From the NCBI GenBank assembly GCA_947623585.1, contig CANQHA010000014.1:1-64000 (forward strand): 64,000 bases of DNA, given 5' to 3'. Position numbers and translations under genes: made by a program. Source of the stretch: an uncultured Clostridia bacterium (lineage in GTDB: Bacteria; Bacillota; Clostridia; Oscillospirales; Ruminococcaceae). The notes beneath the pieces were generated by a model that saw nothing but the letters and a program-made list of their open reading frames with translations, searched no databases and had not been told where the DNA came from. Shown one piece after another: positions 7,202-17,597 of the stretch; position 1 is the first letter of the stretch, and every line of letters starts with the position of its first letter.

Positions 7202-8722
7202 ATGGTAAAAAGAATTTTAGCAGCGCTTCTGACGGTTGCGATGCTGCTTTCGGTTTGCAGCGTTGAGGCGTTTGCTGCGGAAACCGTTGACCCAGAGACC
7301 TGCGAGCATGACGGTGATTTTATTTACGAGTTTGACGCTGATTACTACGAAAACTATGGACCCGCTCACAACAAGATTTGCGCCAAGTGCGGAACTGTTG
7401 TTGAAAAGGACATAGAATGTGACACTGAGATAATAGAATATATACCCGCCGATATTTATTGGGAAGCCATTGAAGATTTGGATTCCGAGTATATACTTTA
7501 TCCTGATTGCCACTGGGTTTTGGGCAAGTGTAAATACTGCGAAGAAAGTTACTGGACAAATGAAAACGAGGAGCACGATTTTGAAGAAGTCACAACATAT
7601 GAAGTAACCGACATCGGACATATCAAGACGTCTACCAAGACCTGCACACTTTGCAAGGGCGTAATCGTCGAAGTCAGCGACGAGATCGCGCACGAATACG
7701 ACGATACCACCGGCAAGTGCGCTTGCGGCAAAGAAAAGCCCGAATGTGACCATGCTTCCAAAAAAGCCGTTGAGATCAAGGGCAAAGATATTGAACATAA
7801 AATCGTTTGCACCGATAAATGCGGCGAAATGTTGGGAACCGAAGGTCACAATTATGTAGACGGCGTTTGCACCGAATGTGGTCACAAATGCAACCACAAT
7901 TATGCTTATACTGCCGAATGGGGCTATAAAGACAACGGCGACGGAACTCACACGTATACGCGTGTTACAGCTTCCGAATGTGAAACTTGCGGCGCTCCTT
8001 CGGGAACAGTAACCGAGACCGTCGAGGAGCACTTTTATTATTCGGATCCCGATTACGGTGTGTGTAGTTGCGGTTCTGTTGTGCCGAGCGAGAACGCTCC
8101 TGCCGCTTCTGTTGATGTTGATACTTTAGGGGCGGTTGTGAGAGAATTAGAAGAAAAATATCCGGGCGTTAGCTTCTATTACGACATTACTGTAAAAGAC
8201 GCGTCCGAAACCGTTCCCGCCGCCGATAAAGAGCTCGTTGAGCTCGACACAAGCTACACCGTCGGCCAGTATCTGAACATTGAGCTTGTTAATACCATGT
8301 TTGATGAATACGGTTGGAGCCTCGGTACTGTGCTCGAGACCGAAACAAAGAACTTGCTTACAATAACCATTAACGTTCCCGAAGCGCTTCTCGCCACCGG
8401 CAGAACGTTCTCGATCGTCCGCGTTCACGACGGAATAGTAACCGTTCTCAAAGACGAGGACAGCGACCCCCGCACAATAACGTTCAGCACCAATCAGTTC
8501 TCGACCTATGCTATCGTTTACAAAGACACCGTTGCCGTCGAGGAGCAGGAGGACAAAGGCACTTCCGTCGGAAGAACGCCCGATATGCCCACCGCGCCGT
8601 TCGGCGCATACGTTGTCGATATGGGCGACAACCACGGAATCATCTATGGCGGGCACATCATCTCGATGCCTCACACCTACAACGCCGCCGGCGTCTGCAC
8701 GAGCTGCGGCCACGAGAGGTAA
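7202..8722 (+). CDS. Secreted Cys-x-x-Cys repeat protein
   Basis: Predicted 506 residues from ATG 7202, which has AAGGAAG upstream and places a signal peptide (KRILAALLTVAMLL, cleavage near AFAAE) at the terminus; an earlier in-frame ATG at 7160 lacks this. At least ten CxxC or CxC knuckles follow (CAKCG, CKYCE, CTLCKG, CTECGHKC, CETCG), ending in CTSCGH. A smoother beta-rich domain lies at about residues 300-460 (TFSTNQFSTYAIVYKDT). No sorting signal or membrane anchor is seen, so it is probably exported. Zinc binding or disulfide-stabilised adhesion is possible; the exact role is unknown. Confidence 0.8.
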   Translation: MVKRILAALLTVAMLLSVCSVEAFAAETVDPETCEHDGDFIYEFDADYYENYGPAHNKICAKCGTVVEKDIECDTEIIEYIPADIYWEAIEDLDSEYILYPDCHWVLGKCKYCEESYWTNENEEHDFEEVTTYEVTDIGHIKTSTKTCTLCKGVIVEVSDEIAHEYDDTTGKCACGKEKPECDHASKKAVEIKGKDIEHKIVCTDKCGEMLGTEGHNYVDGVCTECGHKCNHNYAYTAEWGYKDNGDGTHTYTRVTASECETCGAPSGTVTETVEEHFYYSDPDYGVCSCGSVVPSENAPAASVDVDTLGAVVRELEEKYPGVSFYYDITVKDASETVPAADKELVELDTSYTVGQYLNIELVNTMFDEYGWSLGTVLETETKNLLTITINVPEALLATGRTFSIVRVHDGIVTVLKDEDSDPRTITFSTNQFSTYAIVYKDTVAVEEQEDKGTSVGRTPDMPTAPFGAYVVDMGDNHGIIYGGHIISMPHTYNAAGVCTSCGHER

Positions 8723-8736
8723 AATTCAAAAAAACT

Positions 8737-8777
8737 GCGGAGCTGCTTTTTCAGGGCGGCTCCGCTTTTTCTTTTTT
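8737..8777 (+). terminator. Rho-independent terminator
   Basis: GCGGAGC and GCTCCGC arms with a Phe-rich loop region and a following T-rich run (TTTTTCTTTTTT). It ends the Cys-rich protein gene. Confidence 0.8.
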
Positions 8778-8891
8778 CGGAGCAGGAAAGGGCGTCAAAG
8801 CTCGCGGAATCAACTTTTGATTGAACTCTCGATTCGGCCGCTTTAGATTAAAAGTTTTCGCTCAAGCCTTTTTCAAAAGGCTTGTGGGGTC

Positions 8892-9015
8892 GAGGGGCGA
8901 AGCCCTCGCCGCTTCCGCAGAAGCGGAATCCCCTGCGAAGCAAAGCGCAGGAGGGGACGGAGCAATCCGTCCTGTGGACGGTTGCGACATGGGGAACCCT
9001 CGCCGGGGGTTCCCC
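8892..9015. repeat. Nested-hairpin island 2
   Basis: A chain of adjacent small hairpins fills most of the gap before apgM: GAGGGGCGAAGCCCTC, GCTTCCGCAGAAGC, CCTGCGAAGCAAAGCGCAGG, GGACGGAGCAATCCGTCC and GGGGAACCC/GGGTTCCCC. Loops are often GAA or GCAA. It resembles islands 1, 3 and 4 in design but not in exact sequence. Confidence 0.6.
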
Positions 9016-9124
9016 TGAAAATGTGCTCGGCTTGGGCGCTTCTATCTTTTGAAAATCACTTGCAATCGTCTCGGGTTTGTGCTATACTTTCGTGTGGAAA
9101 TTTTTTCTCAAAGGAGTTTTGGTT

Positions 9125-10330
9125 ATGAAATATCTTGTTTTACTCTGCGACGGCATGGCCGACCGCCCCGTTGACGAGCTCGGGGGAGTAACGCCGATGG
9201 CGAAAGCCCACAAGCCCAACATGGACGCTTTGGCGAAAAAGTCCGAGGTCGGGCTTGTCAAGACCGTTGCCGACGGGCTCAAGCCGGGCAGCGACGTTGC
9301 GAATCTTTCTGTTCTCGGCTATGACCCCGCTGTTTATTATTCGGGGAGGTCTCCCCTCGAGGCGGGTTCTATCGGAATAGATATGAAGCCCACCGACGTT
9401 TCGCTGCGGTGCAATCTGGTCACTCTTTCGGACGAGGAAAACTATGCCGACAAAACGATAATCGACTACTGCGCGGGCGACATTTCGACCGCCGAGGCGC
9501 GGATTCTCGTCGATTCTTTAAAAGAGGCGTTCGACGATGATGAGTTCACCCTTTATGCCGGAGTGAGCTATCGTCACTGCCTTATCTGGGCGAACGGCAC
9601 GCTCGATCTCGGCACGCTGACGCCTCCGCACGACATCACCGGCAAGCCGATAAAGGAATATCTTCCGAAGCATCCGAACGCCCGCAAGCTGCTAAAGATG
9701 ATGCAAAAAAGCTATGACGTTCTGAAAGATCACCCGCTCAACCTTGAAAGGGTGAAAAGGGGAGAACGCCCCGCGAATTCGATGTGGTTCTGGGGCGAGG
9801 GCGTGAGAAAGCCGCTTTCGTCATTCTCGGAAAAATACGGCGTCAGCGGCGCGATGATCTCGGCGGTGGATCTTCTCAAAGGAATAGGAAAATTCGCCGG
9901 AATGAAGGTCATAAACGTCGAGGGCGCGACGGGATATCTCGACACCAACTTTGAGGGCAAGGCTCGGGCGGCGATCGACGCGTTTGCCTCGGGCAGCGAT
10001 TTTGTCTATATTCATGTCGAGGCCCCGGACGAGTGCGGACACCGCCACGAGATCGAAAACAAGGTCAGGGCGATAGAGCTTATCGACGAAAAGATCCTCG
10101 GACCGGTTCTGAAAGCGCTTGAGGGCTATGACGATTTCAAGATAATGATACTTCCCGATCACCCCACGCCGCTTTCTCTGAGAACGCATACAAACGACCC
10201 CGTGCCCTATATGATCTATCACAAAAAGGGCGAGCGCCTCGGCGTAGACGTTCTGAGCGAGGAGAGCGCAGCAAAAACCGGCATTTTCGAGCCGATCGGC
10301 CATGAGCTTATGTCAAGGTTCATAAAGTGA
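9125..10330 (+). CDS. apgM: Cofactor-independent phosphoglycerate mutase, archaeal type (ApgM family)
   Basis: Predicted 401 residues from ATG 9125, with AAAGGAG ten bases upstream. The start KYLVLLCDGMADRP and the segments GSDVANLSVLGYDP, GRSPLEAGSIGI, CNLVTL and HVEAPDECGHRHE, then LPDHPTPLSLRTH, match the alkaline-phosphatase-fold metalloenzymes that interconvert 3- and 2-phosphoglycerate with two metal ions. Bacterial members of this family have also been proposed to serve as homoserine kinase when next to threonine genes; no such genes are nearby. Length is normal. It is a single cytoplasmic gene facing the hydrolase. Confidence 0.9.
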   Translation: MKYLVLLCDGMADRPVDELGGVTPMAKAHKPNMDALAKKSEVGLVKTVADGLKPGSDVANLSVLGYDPAVYYSGRSPLEAGSIGIDMKPTDVSLRCNLVTLSDEENYADKTIIDYCAGDISTAEARILVDSLKEAFDDDEFTLYAGVSYRHCLIWANGTLDLGTLTPPHDITGKPIKEYLPKHPNARKLLKMMQKSYDVLKDHPLNLERVKRGERPANSMWFWGEGVRKPLSSFSEKYGVSGAMISAVDLLKGIGKFAGMKVINVEGATGYLDTNFEGKARAAIDAFASGSDFVYIHVEAPDECGHRHEIENKVRAIELIDEKILGPVLKALEGYDDFKIMILPDHPTPLSLRTHTNDPVPYMIYHKKGERLGVDVLSEESAAKTGIFEPIGHELMSRFIK

Positions 10331-10415
10331 AAAGCGCTCCGGCAGGGGGTGAGAGCTCGCACTTGCCTGCCGTCTCGAAGCGCTCCTCGGCAGTTTGCGC
10401 CGATTTGCACGCAGC

Positions 10416-10501
10416 GCCCGGCGAAGCCTCCGGCGCTTCGCGCCGGCGCCGACCCCGCAGGGGGGTCGGCGGCGTCCCTGCGGGACGCGGGCTTCGCCCC
10501 C
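10416..10501. repeat. Nested-hairpin island 3
   Basis: Outer GGCGAAGCC and GGGCTTCGCCCC arms surround GCCGACCCC/GGGGTCGGC and GCGTCCCTGCGGGACGC hairpins. It lies between apgM and the converging hydrolase gene. It is too GC-rich and frame-neutral to be coding, although long frames pass through it. Confidence 0.55.
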
Positions 10502-10535
10502 GCAAACGCCGCCTCTCTCACCGAAATTTACCCTC

Positions 10536-10566
10536 GAAAAAAGCAGCCTTTCGACTGCTTTTTTCA
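10536..10566. terminator. Bidirectional terminator between apgM and hydrolase
   Basis: AAAAAAGCAG and CTGCTTTTTT arms with loop CCTTTCGA. A-run on one side and T-run on the other make it usable from both converging genes. Confidence 0.8.
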
Positions 10567-10599
10567 TTATTCATCAATTTTTCGGCCGAAAAATCTTTC

Positions 10600-11559
10600 C
10601 TATTTTTCCTCGAGGCACTCTTTAATAAACCTCTCCGAGGTCTCAACGTAAGCCTTCTCATCTACCATGTAAGCCGCGGCGTGAGGCGCTCCCGAGATGA
10701 TGAGCAGCTCTTTTTTCGAGGCGCAGGCGTCATAGATCTTATAGGCCATATCGCAGGGAACGTACCTGTCGTCGTCGCCGTGAATTATGAGGATAGGTAT
10801 ATCGGTGTGCTTCACGGCCTCAACGGCGCTCGACTCGTCGAGGTCGAAGCCGGCGCGCAGCTTGCAGCTCAGTTTAAGAAGCGGCCAGCAGAGCGAAACC
10901 GGGTAGCCGCCCTCTTTTGCGACCTTGCAAATTATTTCTTTGGGAGAAGAATAGCCGCAGTCGGCGATGATGCATTTAACGTTTTTCGGGAGCCCGGTAT
11001 CGGCCGCCATCAAAACGGTCGCCGCCCCGAGAGAAACGCCGGTCAGAATTATTTTCACGTCGGGGAAGCGGTCGGCGATATACTCGGCCCAATCGCGGCA
11101 GTCGAGCCTTTCGAGAATTCCGAATGTGATGACGTTTCCGCCGCTTTCACCGCTTGCGCGCTGATCGACCATGAGGATATTACGCTTTGTATCCTTTGCC
11201 ATCTTGAAGCCGCCGCAGCCGTCTCTCAAAGCGCTTCCGCGATAGCCGTGGAAGAAAATGAGGGTCTCGCTGTCGTCCCCGAAGCGGTAAAACCTTGCGC
11301 GAAGAGGCGTGCCGTCGCGAGAGGAGCGTATCTCGATGCGTTCGAATTTTTCCTTTTCGGCCTCGCCGATGAGTTGGTGCATACGGGGGTTTATATCGGC
11401 ATACTGGGCGCTCCCGAGCTCGATGTGAGGATTGGAATTTTTTTCTTTTTGGATGTCGGTCTGGCGGCAGGTAACGTTGAATACCTTGTCCGCAACGGCG
11501 GCTGCTCCCGCCGAAGCAAGCCCCATAGCGCCGATTATGCCGAGCAGTTTTTTGTTCAT
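10600..11559 (-). CDS. Alpha/beta hydrolase with N-terminal membrane anchor
   Basis: Predicted 319 residues from ATG 11559, chosen because GGGAGG sits just upstream; longer frames run through the tRNA gene. Residues 2-24 are a hydrophobic anchor. The hydrolase fold shows FFHGYRG (oxyanion side, about 102), VDQRASGESGG, nucleophile motif GVSLG (Ser176), IIHGDDDRYVP (Asp263/264) and APHAA (His293). Proteins of this type are serine esterases or peptidases on the outer membrane face or tethered to the cytoplasmic side; the substrate cannot be read. It converges with apgM. Confidence 0.8.
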   Translation of the reverse strand: MNKKLLGIIGAMGLASAGAAAVADKVFNVTCRQTDIQKEKNSNPHIELGSAQYADINPRMHQLIGEAEKEKFERIEIRSSRDGTPLRARFYRFGDDSETLIFFHGYRGSALRDGCGGFKMAKDTKRNILMVDQRASGESGGNVITFGILERLDCRDWAEYIADRFPDVKIILTGVSLGAATVLMAADTGLPKNVKCIIADCGYSSPKEIICKVAKEGGYPVSLCWPLLKLSCKLRAGFDLDESSAVEAVKHTDIPILIIHGDDDRYVPCDMAYKIYDACASKKELLIISGAPHAAAYMVDEKAYVETSERFIKECLEEK

Positions 11560-11626
11560 ATGAATACCTCCCGAAAAAGTTCTGTAATAAATTGTAACTC
11601 TTTTTAAAAAAACTGTCAATAAGGAC

Positions 11627-11655
11627 TTGACAAAACCGTCAAAATAAGATAAAAT
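11627..11655 (+). promoter_or_regulatory. tRNA-Ala promoter
   Basis: TTGACA, 17-base spacer and TAAAAT, 14 bases before the tRNA. A near-consensus stable-RNA promoter. Confidence 0.8.
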
Positions 11656-11669
11656 ACAAATCGCTGTAA

Positions 11670-11745
11670 GGGCTCGTAGCTTAGTTGGTAAAGCGCCGCG
11701 TTCGCAACGCGGAGACCGTGGGTTCGAGTCCCATCGGGTCCACCA
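11670..11745 (+). tRNA. tRNA-Ala (CGC)
   Basis: 76-base cloverleaf with encoded CCA. Acceptor GGGCTCG pairs with CGGGTCC, including the G3-U70 pair that specifies alanine. Anticodon arm CCGCG/CGCGG with loop TTCGCAA gives anticodon CGC (reads GCG). T-loop TTCGAGTC is normal. It is followed within six bases by a terminator-like hairpin. Confidence 0.97.
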
Positions 11746-11746
11746 C

Positions 11747-11785
11747 GGCGTCGCAAGCTGCATATCGCTTGCGGCGCTTTCTTTA
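11747..11785 (+). terminator. Terminator hairpin of tRNA-Ala
   Basis: GCGTCGCAAGC, loop TGCATATC, GCTTGCGGCGC, then TTTCTTT. Placed directly after the tRNA CCA end. The same stem type occurs after the tRNA-Leu relic at 61707. Confidence 0.75.
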
Positions 11786-11822
11786 TGCTTCGCATTTGAA
11801 ATCGCCGCTTCACTCATTCCGC
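11751..11822 (+). repeat. 72-bp tRNA-tail direct repeat, unit 1
   Basis: Identical to 12031-12102 except one base (GCGGCG versus GCGACG). It includes the hairpin after the tRNA and CGCTTCACTCATTCCGC downstream. Confidence 0.85.
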
Positions 11823-11926
11823 TGCTCCGCCTTTTCCGCGAAAAGGCACGCTTGTTTCGCCTGTTCGCTTGCAAGCGCGCTCACGACGGCTCCACTGCGC
11901 TACCACCTTTTCGCGGTCTTGATTTT

Positions 11927-12031
11927 TCGCGGACTACGTATCGTTCGCGGCGGCATTTTTATGCCGCCTCTCGCTCACTCCGTCGCTCCGGCTTTTCCCC
12001 AAAAATGCCGGCATTTTTGGGGACCCCTTTT
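11927..12031 (+). repeat. tRNA-tail repeat, copy 2
   Basis: Second copy of the 6694-6799 sequence, with the 26-base palindrome at 11997-12022. It is followed without gap by the second 72-bp unit. Together they form a mosaic of tail units after one tRNA gene, with no coding gene I can support between 11746 and 12298. Confidence 0.8.
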
Positions 12032-12102
12032 CGCAAGCTGCATATCGCTTGCGACGCTTTCTTTATGCTTCGCATTTGAAATCGCCGCTTCACTCATTCC
12101 GC
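12031..12102 (+). repeat. 72-bp tRNA-tail direct repeat, unit 2
   Basis: Second copy of 11751-11822, with one mismatch, 280 bases downstream and without a tRNA in front of it. Confidence 0.85.
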
Positions 12103-12111
12103 GCAAAGATG

Positions 12112-12178
12112 CGATTGCTTTTCCGCAAGACGACCAAGCCGGTTCGGCATGGCGAGGGAAGTCGAGCGGTTAAAAGCA
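12112..12178 (+). repeat. Diverged copy of the multibranched insert family
   Basis: Outer arms TTGCTTTT and AAAAGCAA enclose AAGACGACCAAGCC, GTTCGGCATGGCGA and GAAGTCGAGCGG, which align with the core of the longer repeats at 44215-44342 and 51703-51828 (shared TTCGGCATGGCG). The arms pair although their bases differ from the other copies. Confidence 0.5.
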
Positions 12179-12267
12179 ACGCTTCTTTTTCCGCCTTTTC
12201 CGCGGACTACGTATCGTTCGCAGCGCTTTCATTTTTTCATACACGAATTTTCGCACCCATCACAAAA

Positions 12268-12300
12268 GCGGAGGAGCTTTTTGCCCCTCCGCTCGTTTTT
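12268..12300. terminator. Terminator downstream of htrA
   Basis: GCGGAGG and CCTCCGC arms with T-run on the plus strand and A-run CAAAA on the other, so usable from both sides. It overlaps the htrA stop. Confidence 0.75.
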
Positions 12301-13675
12301 ATTCGTCCTCCGGCGCTGTATATTCCTCCCGCGGCTCCTCCTCGGGCTGTTCGTCCTCGACGTCCTCGCTTTCTTCCACGAAATCCGAGTTGTCCTCCAT
12401 CAGCCTGAAGCTGATCTCAAACTCGCGGGTCCTCGGCTGGTCGTCGGCGGCTTTCGGCGGAAGCACCCGAACGACCTTTGCGGTGAGCTCGTCGCCGGGC
12501 TTCATGTCGAGAATTATCGCATAAACATCGTCCGCAGAGCGCACCTTCTGACCGTTTATCTCGACGATATAGTCGCCGACCTGAAGCTCGGTGTTTGCGA
12601 TGTCGCAGTCCTCTGAGATCTCCGCGATCTCAAGCCCTGCCGGCGTGCCGTAAAGCTCCGCTATGGTATCTGAGATCTCATAGAACGAAATGCCGACTCT
12701 CGGGCGGCCGAGCACCCTGCCGTTTTCGATAAGCTGCTCGATGATAGGCTGAGCGGCCGATATCTCGATAGCGAAGCCGATGTTGCTGAATTCACCGATG
12801 TCGAGGCGCGAGGAAGTCATTCCTATGACCTGACCCCACATATTAAGCAGCGCACCGCCCGAGTTTCCGGGGTTTATGGCCGCGTCGATCTGAATACAGG
12901 ACATATCAATATTTGTCGATTCGACCTTAATCATTCTGTCAACGCCCGAAACGACGCCGGCGGTAACGCTTCCCTCAAACCCTGCGGGGGTGCCGATGGC
13001 GACGACCTGCTCGCCCGGCATGACCGCGTCCGAGTCTCCGAACTGAGCCGCCGGAAGCCCGCTCGCCTCGATTTTTATGACTGCGATATCGCTTCTTAAA
13101 TCGCTTCCGATGATTTTTGCGTTATATTCCTCGCCGTCCTTTGTCCTCACCTTGAGCGCAAGGTCGCTGTCAAGAACGACGTGAGCGTTTGTGAGGATAT
13201 ATCCGTCCGACGACATGATGATGCCGCTTCCCTGACCGTAACCCTCGAACACCGAATCGTCGCTGTAAGATGACACGGTCACGATGGAGGGCGACACCGC
13301 CTCGTAGACGCCCTCGACGGTAAATCTTCCGTCGGGCTGATAGAATCTGCCGTCAAGTTTCGGAATATCTGCTATGGGCAGAGTGAAGTGCTGACCGGGC
13401 TTTTCGCCGGTTATCATGTTTTTGAGCCAGCCCTTGCCGAACACCCTTCTTGCGCAGACCGAGAACAGAACGATAAACACCGCAAGCATCGAGAAGAACA
13501 CCTTTATAAAAAGGTAGTCTTTTTTTCTCAGCCTGCGCGGAGGCTTCGGCATATAGTCCCACTGTTCCGTCTCGGCTTTTGCAAGCTCCGAAAGCTCTCT
13601 GAGCGCTTCCGTCGCCGAGAACTCCTCGCTTTCCGGGGAGCTCTGTCCGACCGTTATCTCATTCTCGTTATCCAT
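12299..13675 (-). CDS. htrA: HtrA/DegP-family serine protease with PDZ domain
   Basis: Predicted 458 residues from ATG 13675 (AAAGGA upstream). A 50-residue acidic cytoplasmic segment precedes a basic stretch and one transmembrane helix (about 54-75), so the protease faces outside. The trypsin-like domain has His165 (TNAHVV), Asp196 (SDIAVI) and Ser272 (NPGNSGGA). A PDZ domain spans about 325-410 and the tail is strongly acidic (EEPREEY). HtrA degrades misfolded exported proteins. It is third in a leftward set after a response regulator and an acidic tail-anchored protein, which suggests an envelope-stress role. Confidence 0.93.
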   Translation of the reverse strand: MDNENEITVGQSSPESEEFSATEALRELSELAKAETEQWDYMPKPPRRLRKKDYLFIKVFFSMLAVFIVLFSVCARRVFGKGWLKNMITGEKPGQHFTLPIADIPKLDGRFYQPDGRFTVEGVYEAVSPSIVTVSSYSDDSVFEGYGQGSGIIMSSDGYILTNAHVVLDSDLALKVRTKDGEEYNAKIIGSDLRSDIAVIKIEASGLPAAQFGDSDAVMPGEQVVAIGTPAGFEGSVTAGVVSGVDRMIKVESTNIDMSCIQIDAAINPGNSGGALLNMWGQVIGMTSSRLDIGEFSNIGFAIEISAAQPIIEQLIENGRVLGRPRVGISFYEISDTIAELYGTPAGLEIAEISEDCDIANTELQVGDYIVEINGQKVRSADDVYAIILDMKPGDELTAKVVRVLPPKAADDQPRTREFEISFRLMEDNSDFVEESEDVEDEQPEEEPREEYTAPEDE

Positions 13676-13712
13676 TGAAAAAATCCTTTCCGAACGGGCT
13701 GATCCCGTCAAA

Positions 13713-14531
13713 TCACTTCTTTTTGCCGCCCAGTCTTAAAAGCCCCAAGGCGAGCGCCGCCGCTGCGGCCGCAACTCCAAGCCCTATGAGATTTTGCTTC
13801 GAGACGCTTGCGCCGACCTTTTTCTCGGGGACCTTGACCGGCAGATATTTTTTCTCCGAGGGCTGCTTTCTGCCGTATATCTCGGGGTGTTTATAAGCCG
13901 GGGTCTCCTCCTCGGCGTAATATCTTCCGTCGTAGGCGTAGCTGAAGCCCTCGCTAAGCTCGCCGTCTTCAAGGTTATCGACGGTGCGTTCCATGCTGTC
14001 CAGCTTTTCGCCGAGGTTTTTAAGCTCCTCGTGCAGATGCGCTTCAATTTCGTCGAGCGAAGCTATCTTCTCGCTGATGTCGGGCATGGGCTCGCTTTCG
14101 CCCGACGGCATCTCATGCACCGGCTCGTCGTTTTCCTCGGCTTCATAGCCGTCGTCCGGCTCGTCGTCGGACATATCGCTTTCCGAAATTTCGTCCGAGC
14201 TTTCCTCGGCGGTCTCCTCGGCAGGGGATTCCTCAGCAGGGGATTCCTCAGCAGGGGATTCCTCGACCGCAATCTCCTCCGCACCGTTCATAATACGCTC
14301 GATTTCCTGCGCATATCTCTCCTCGGCGGAAATTTCCTGCTCCGAGTGCTCCTCGGCGGCTTCCTCCGCAAATTCTTCGGCGGCGGGTTCATCAACGGTT
14401 ACGCCCTCAAGATCGATAACTCCGGTCTTTTCCTCCTCCGAGGCTTTTTCGGCATCCTCGGCAAGGCGTTTGTTATATTCTCCCTCCTGCTTTTTCGTCA
14501 GCGGAAAATCCTCGTCAAAAAAATCAAACAT
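13713..14531 (-). CDS. Acidic tail-anchored protein, unknown function
   Basis: Predicted 272 residues. Most is Glu/Ala/Ser-rich and probably disordered, with three tandem ESPAE units near residues 83-98 and a short coiled coil (about 150-180). It ends in one hydrophobic helix LIGLGVAAAAAALALGLLRL plus GGKKK, so the bulk faces the cytoplasm if inserted as a tail anchor. It lies 3 bases after the response regulator and 37 bases before htrA, so the three are probably co-transcribed. Family not recognised. Confidence 0.7.
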   Translation of the reverse strand: MFDFFDEDFPLTKKQEGEYNKRLAEDAEKASEEEKTGVIDLEGVTVDEPAAEEFAEEAAEEHSEQEISAEERYAQEIERIMNGAEEIAVEESPAEESPAEESPAEETAEESSDEISESDMSDDEPDDGYEAEENDEPVHEMPSGESEPMPDISEKIASLDEIEAHLHEELKNLGEKLDSMERTVDNLEDGELSEGFSYAYDGRYYAEEETPAYKHPEIYGRKQPSEKKYLPVKVPEKKVGASVSKQNLIGLGVAAAAAALALGLLRLGGKKK

Positions 14532-14533
14532 AG

Positions 14534-15289
14534 TCAGTTCTTCCTTTCGCGCACAGCTTTGCTTTTCTGAATGTCCTCCGGGCCCGCGGTCTCCTGTCCG
14601 TCGTCGAACGCGAATTTATACCCCACGCTCCAAACGGTTTCGAGCGACCACTCTTTTGAAACGCCGTCAAGTTTGTCTCTTAGGCGTTTTATGTGAACGT
14701 CCACCGTTCGCGAGCCGCCGTAATATTCAAATCCCCATACCGCGTCGAGAAGCTGATCGCGGTTAAAGACCGAATTCGGGTGAGTTGCGAGATAAAACAG
14801 CAGTTCAAGCTCTTTCGGCGGGGTGTAAAGAATCTTCCCTCTCACCGTCAGACGGTATTTCGTCATATCTATGTCCATTCCGTCATAGTGGACCTCTTTC
14901 GGTTGGTCGTCCTGATTTTTCGGAACGCTTCTGCGGCAGACCGCTTTTACCCTTGCGACGACTTCCTTTCCGTCGAACGGCTTGACGATATAGTCGTCGC
15001 CGCCGAGCTCAAGTCCGAGCACGCGGTCGAAGACCTCGGTTTTCGAGGTTACGAATATCAGCGGAAGCGAGGAGGTTTTTCTTATTTCGCGGCAGACCTG
15101 CCAGCCGTCTATCCTTGGCAAAACGGCGTCCAAAATAACGACGTCGGGCTTCATCTGAGAGAATTTCGCAAGTCCGTCCTCGCCGTCGGCGGCATGAATG
15201 ACCGCATAGCCCTCCTTTTCGAGGCATATCCTCAAAAGCTCCGACGAGCCGGGGTCGGCGTCCATTACCAGAATTTTCATCGACTGCAT
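14534..15289 (-). CDS. OmpR/PhoB-family response regulator (no adjacent kinase)
   Basis: Predicted 251 residues from ATG 15289; ATG 15280 is an alternative and AAAGGCGGTG lies upstream. The receiver domain has DADPG near the N-terminus, phosphoacceptor Asp54 (VVILDAVLPRIDGW), a Thr switch (FVTSKTEV) and VKPF. The winged-helix DNA-binding domain spans about 150-230 (PKELELLFYL, SRTVDVHIKRLR). No histidine kinase gene is next to it. It heads the set that includes the tail-anchored protein and HtrA, and may control envelope maintenance. Confidence 0.9.
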   Translation of the reverse strand: MQSMKILVMDADPGSSELLRICLEKEGYAVIHAADGEDGLAKFSQMKPDVVILDAVLPRIDGWQVCREIRKTSSLPLIFVTSKTEVFDRVLGLELGGDDYIVKPFDGKEVVARVKAVCRRSVPKNQDDQPKEVHYDGMDIDMTKYRLTVRGKILYTPPKELELLFYLATHPNSVFNRDQLLDAVWGFEYYGGSRTVDVHIKRLRDKLDGVSKEWSLETVWSVGYKFAFDDGQETAGPEDIQKSKAVRERKN

Positions 15290-15530
15290 AAAAAAGAAAA
15301 CACCGCCTTTCTCAAGCAATATACCATTATTATAAAGCAGTTCGGCGCGGATTGCAAGGCTTTTTGAAAATTTTGTTGCAAAAAGGTTAATAAACTGTTA
15401 AACTTGCCCGAGCGATTCATTTTTGAGAAATATTTTCCGTCTTTTTAGATAAAAATTACGAGCGCTGATTCAAAATAAGTGTAAATTTCAACAAATCGCT
15501 AAAAAATTCAAATTCGCCGACGTCAACCGC

Positions 15531-15589
15531 TTGATTTTTTTGAAATAGGTGGTACAATATATTTAGCACTCTGACAATGAGATTGCTAA
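15531..15589 (+). promoter_or_regulatory. groESL promoter with CIRCE operator
   Basis: TTGATT (15531-15536), 16 bases, TACAAT (15553-15558). The inverted repeat TTAGCACTC-N9-GATTGCTAA (15563-15589) is the CIRCE element, with one mismatch in the right arm. HrcA binds CIRCE and represses class I heat-shock genes. The 200 bases before it are AT-rich and hold nothing else I can support. Confidence 0.93.
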
Positions 15590-15623
15590 ATAAAGTCCGA
15601 AAATGGCGAAAGCCGAGAAATAA

Positions 15624-15926
<303 letters not shown>

Positions 15927-15929
15927 TAA

Positions 15930-17582
<1,653 letters not shown>

Positions 17583-17597
17583 TAAAAATTAAGCGGG

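Noticed and set aside
7217-8032. Minus-strand frames opposite the Cys-rich protein
   Set aside because: Several overlapping antisense frames without start signals; the plus-strand signal peptide and CxxC repeats decide the coding strand.
10327-11607. Plus-strand frame of 426 codons opposite the alpha/beta hydrolase
   Set aside because: It runs through island 3 and antisense to a gene with a full catalytic triad and ribosome binding site; it has no recognisable motif. High GC at codon position three keeps it open.
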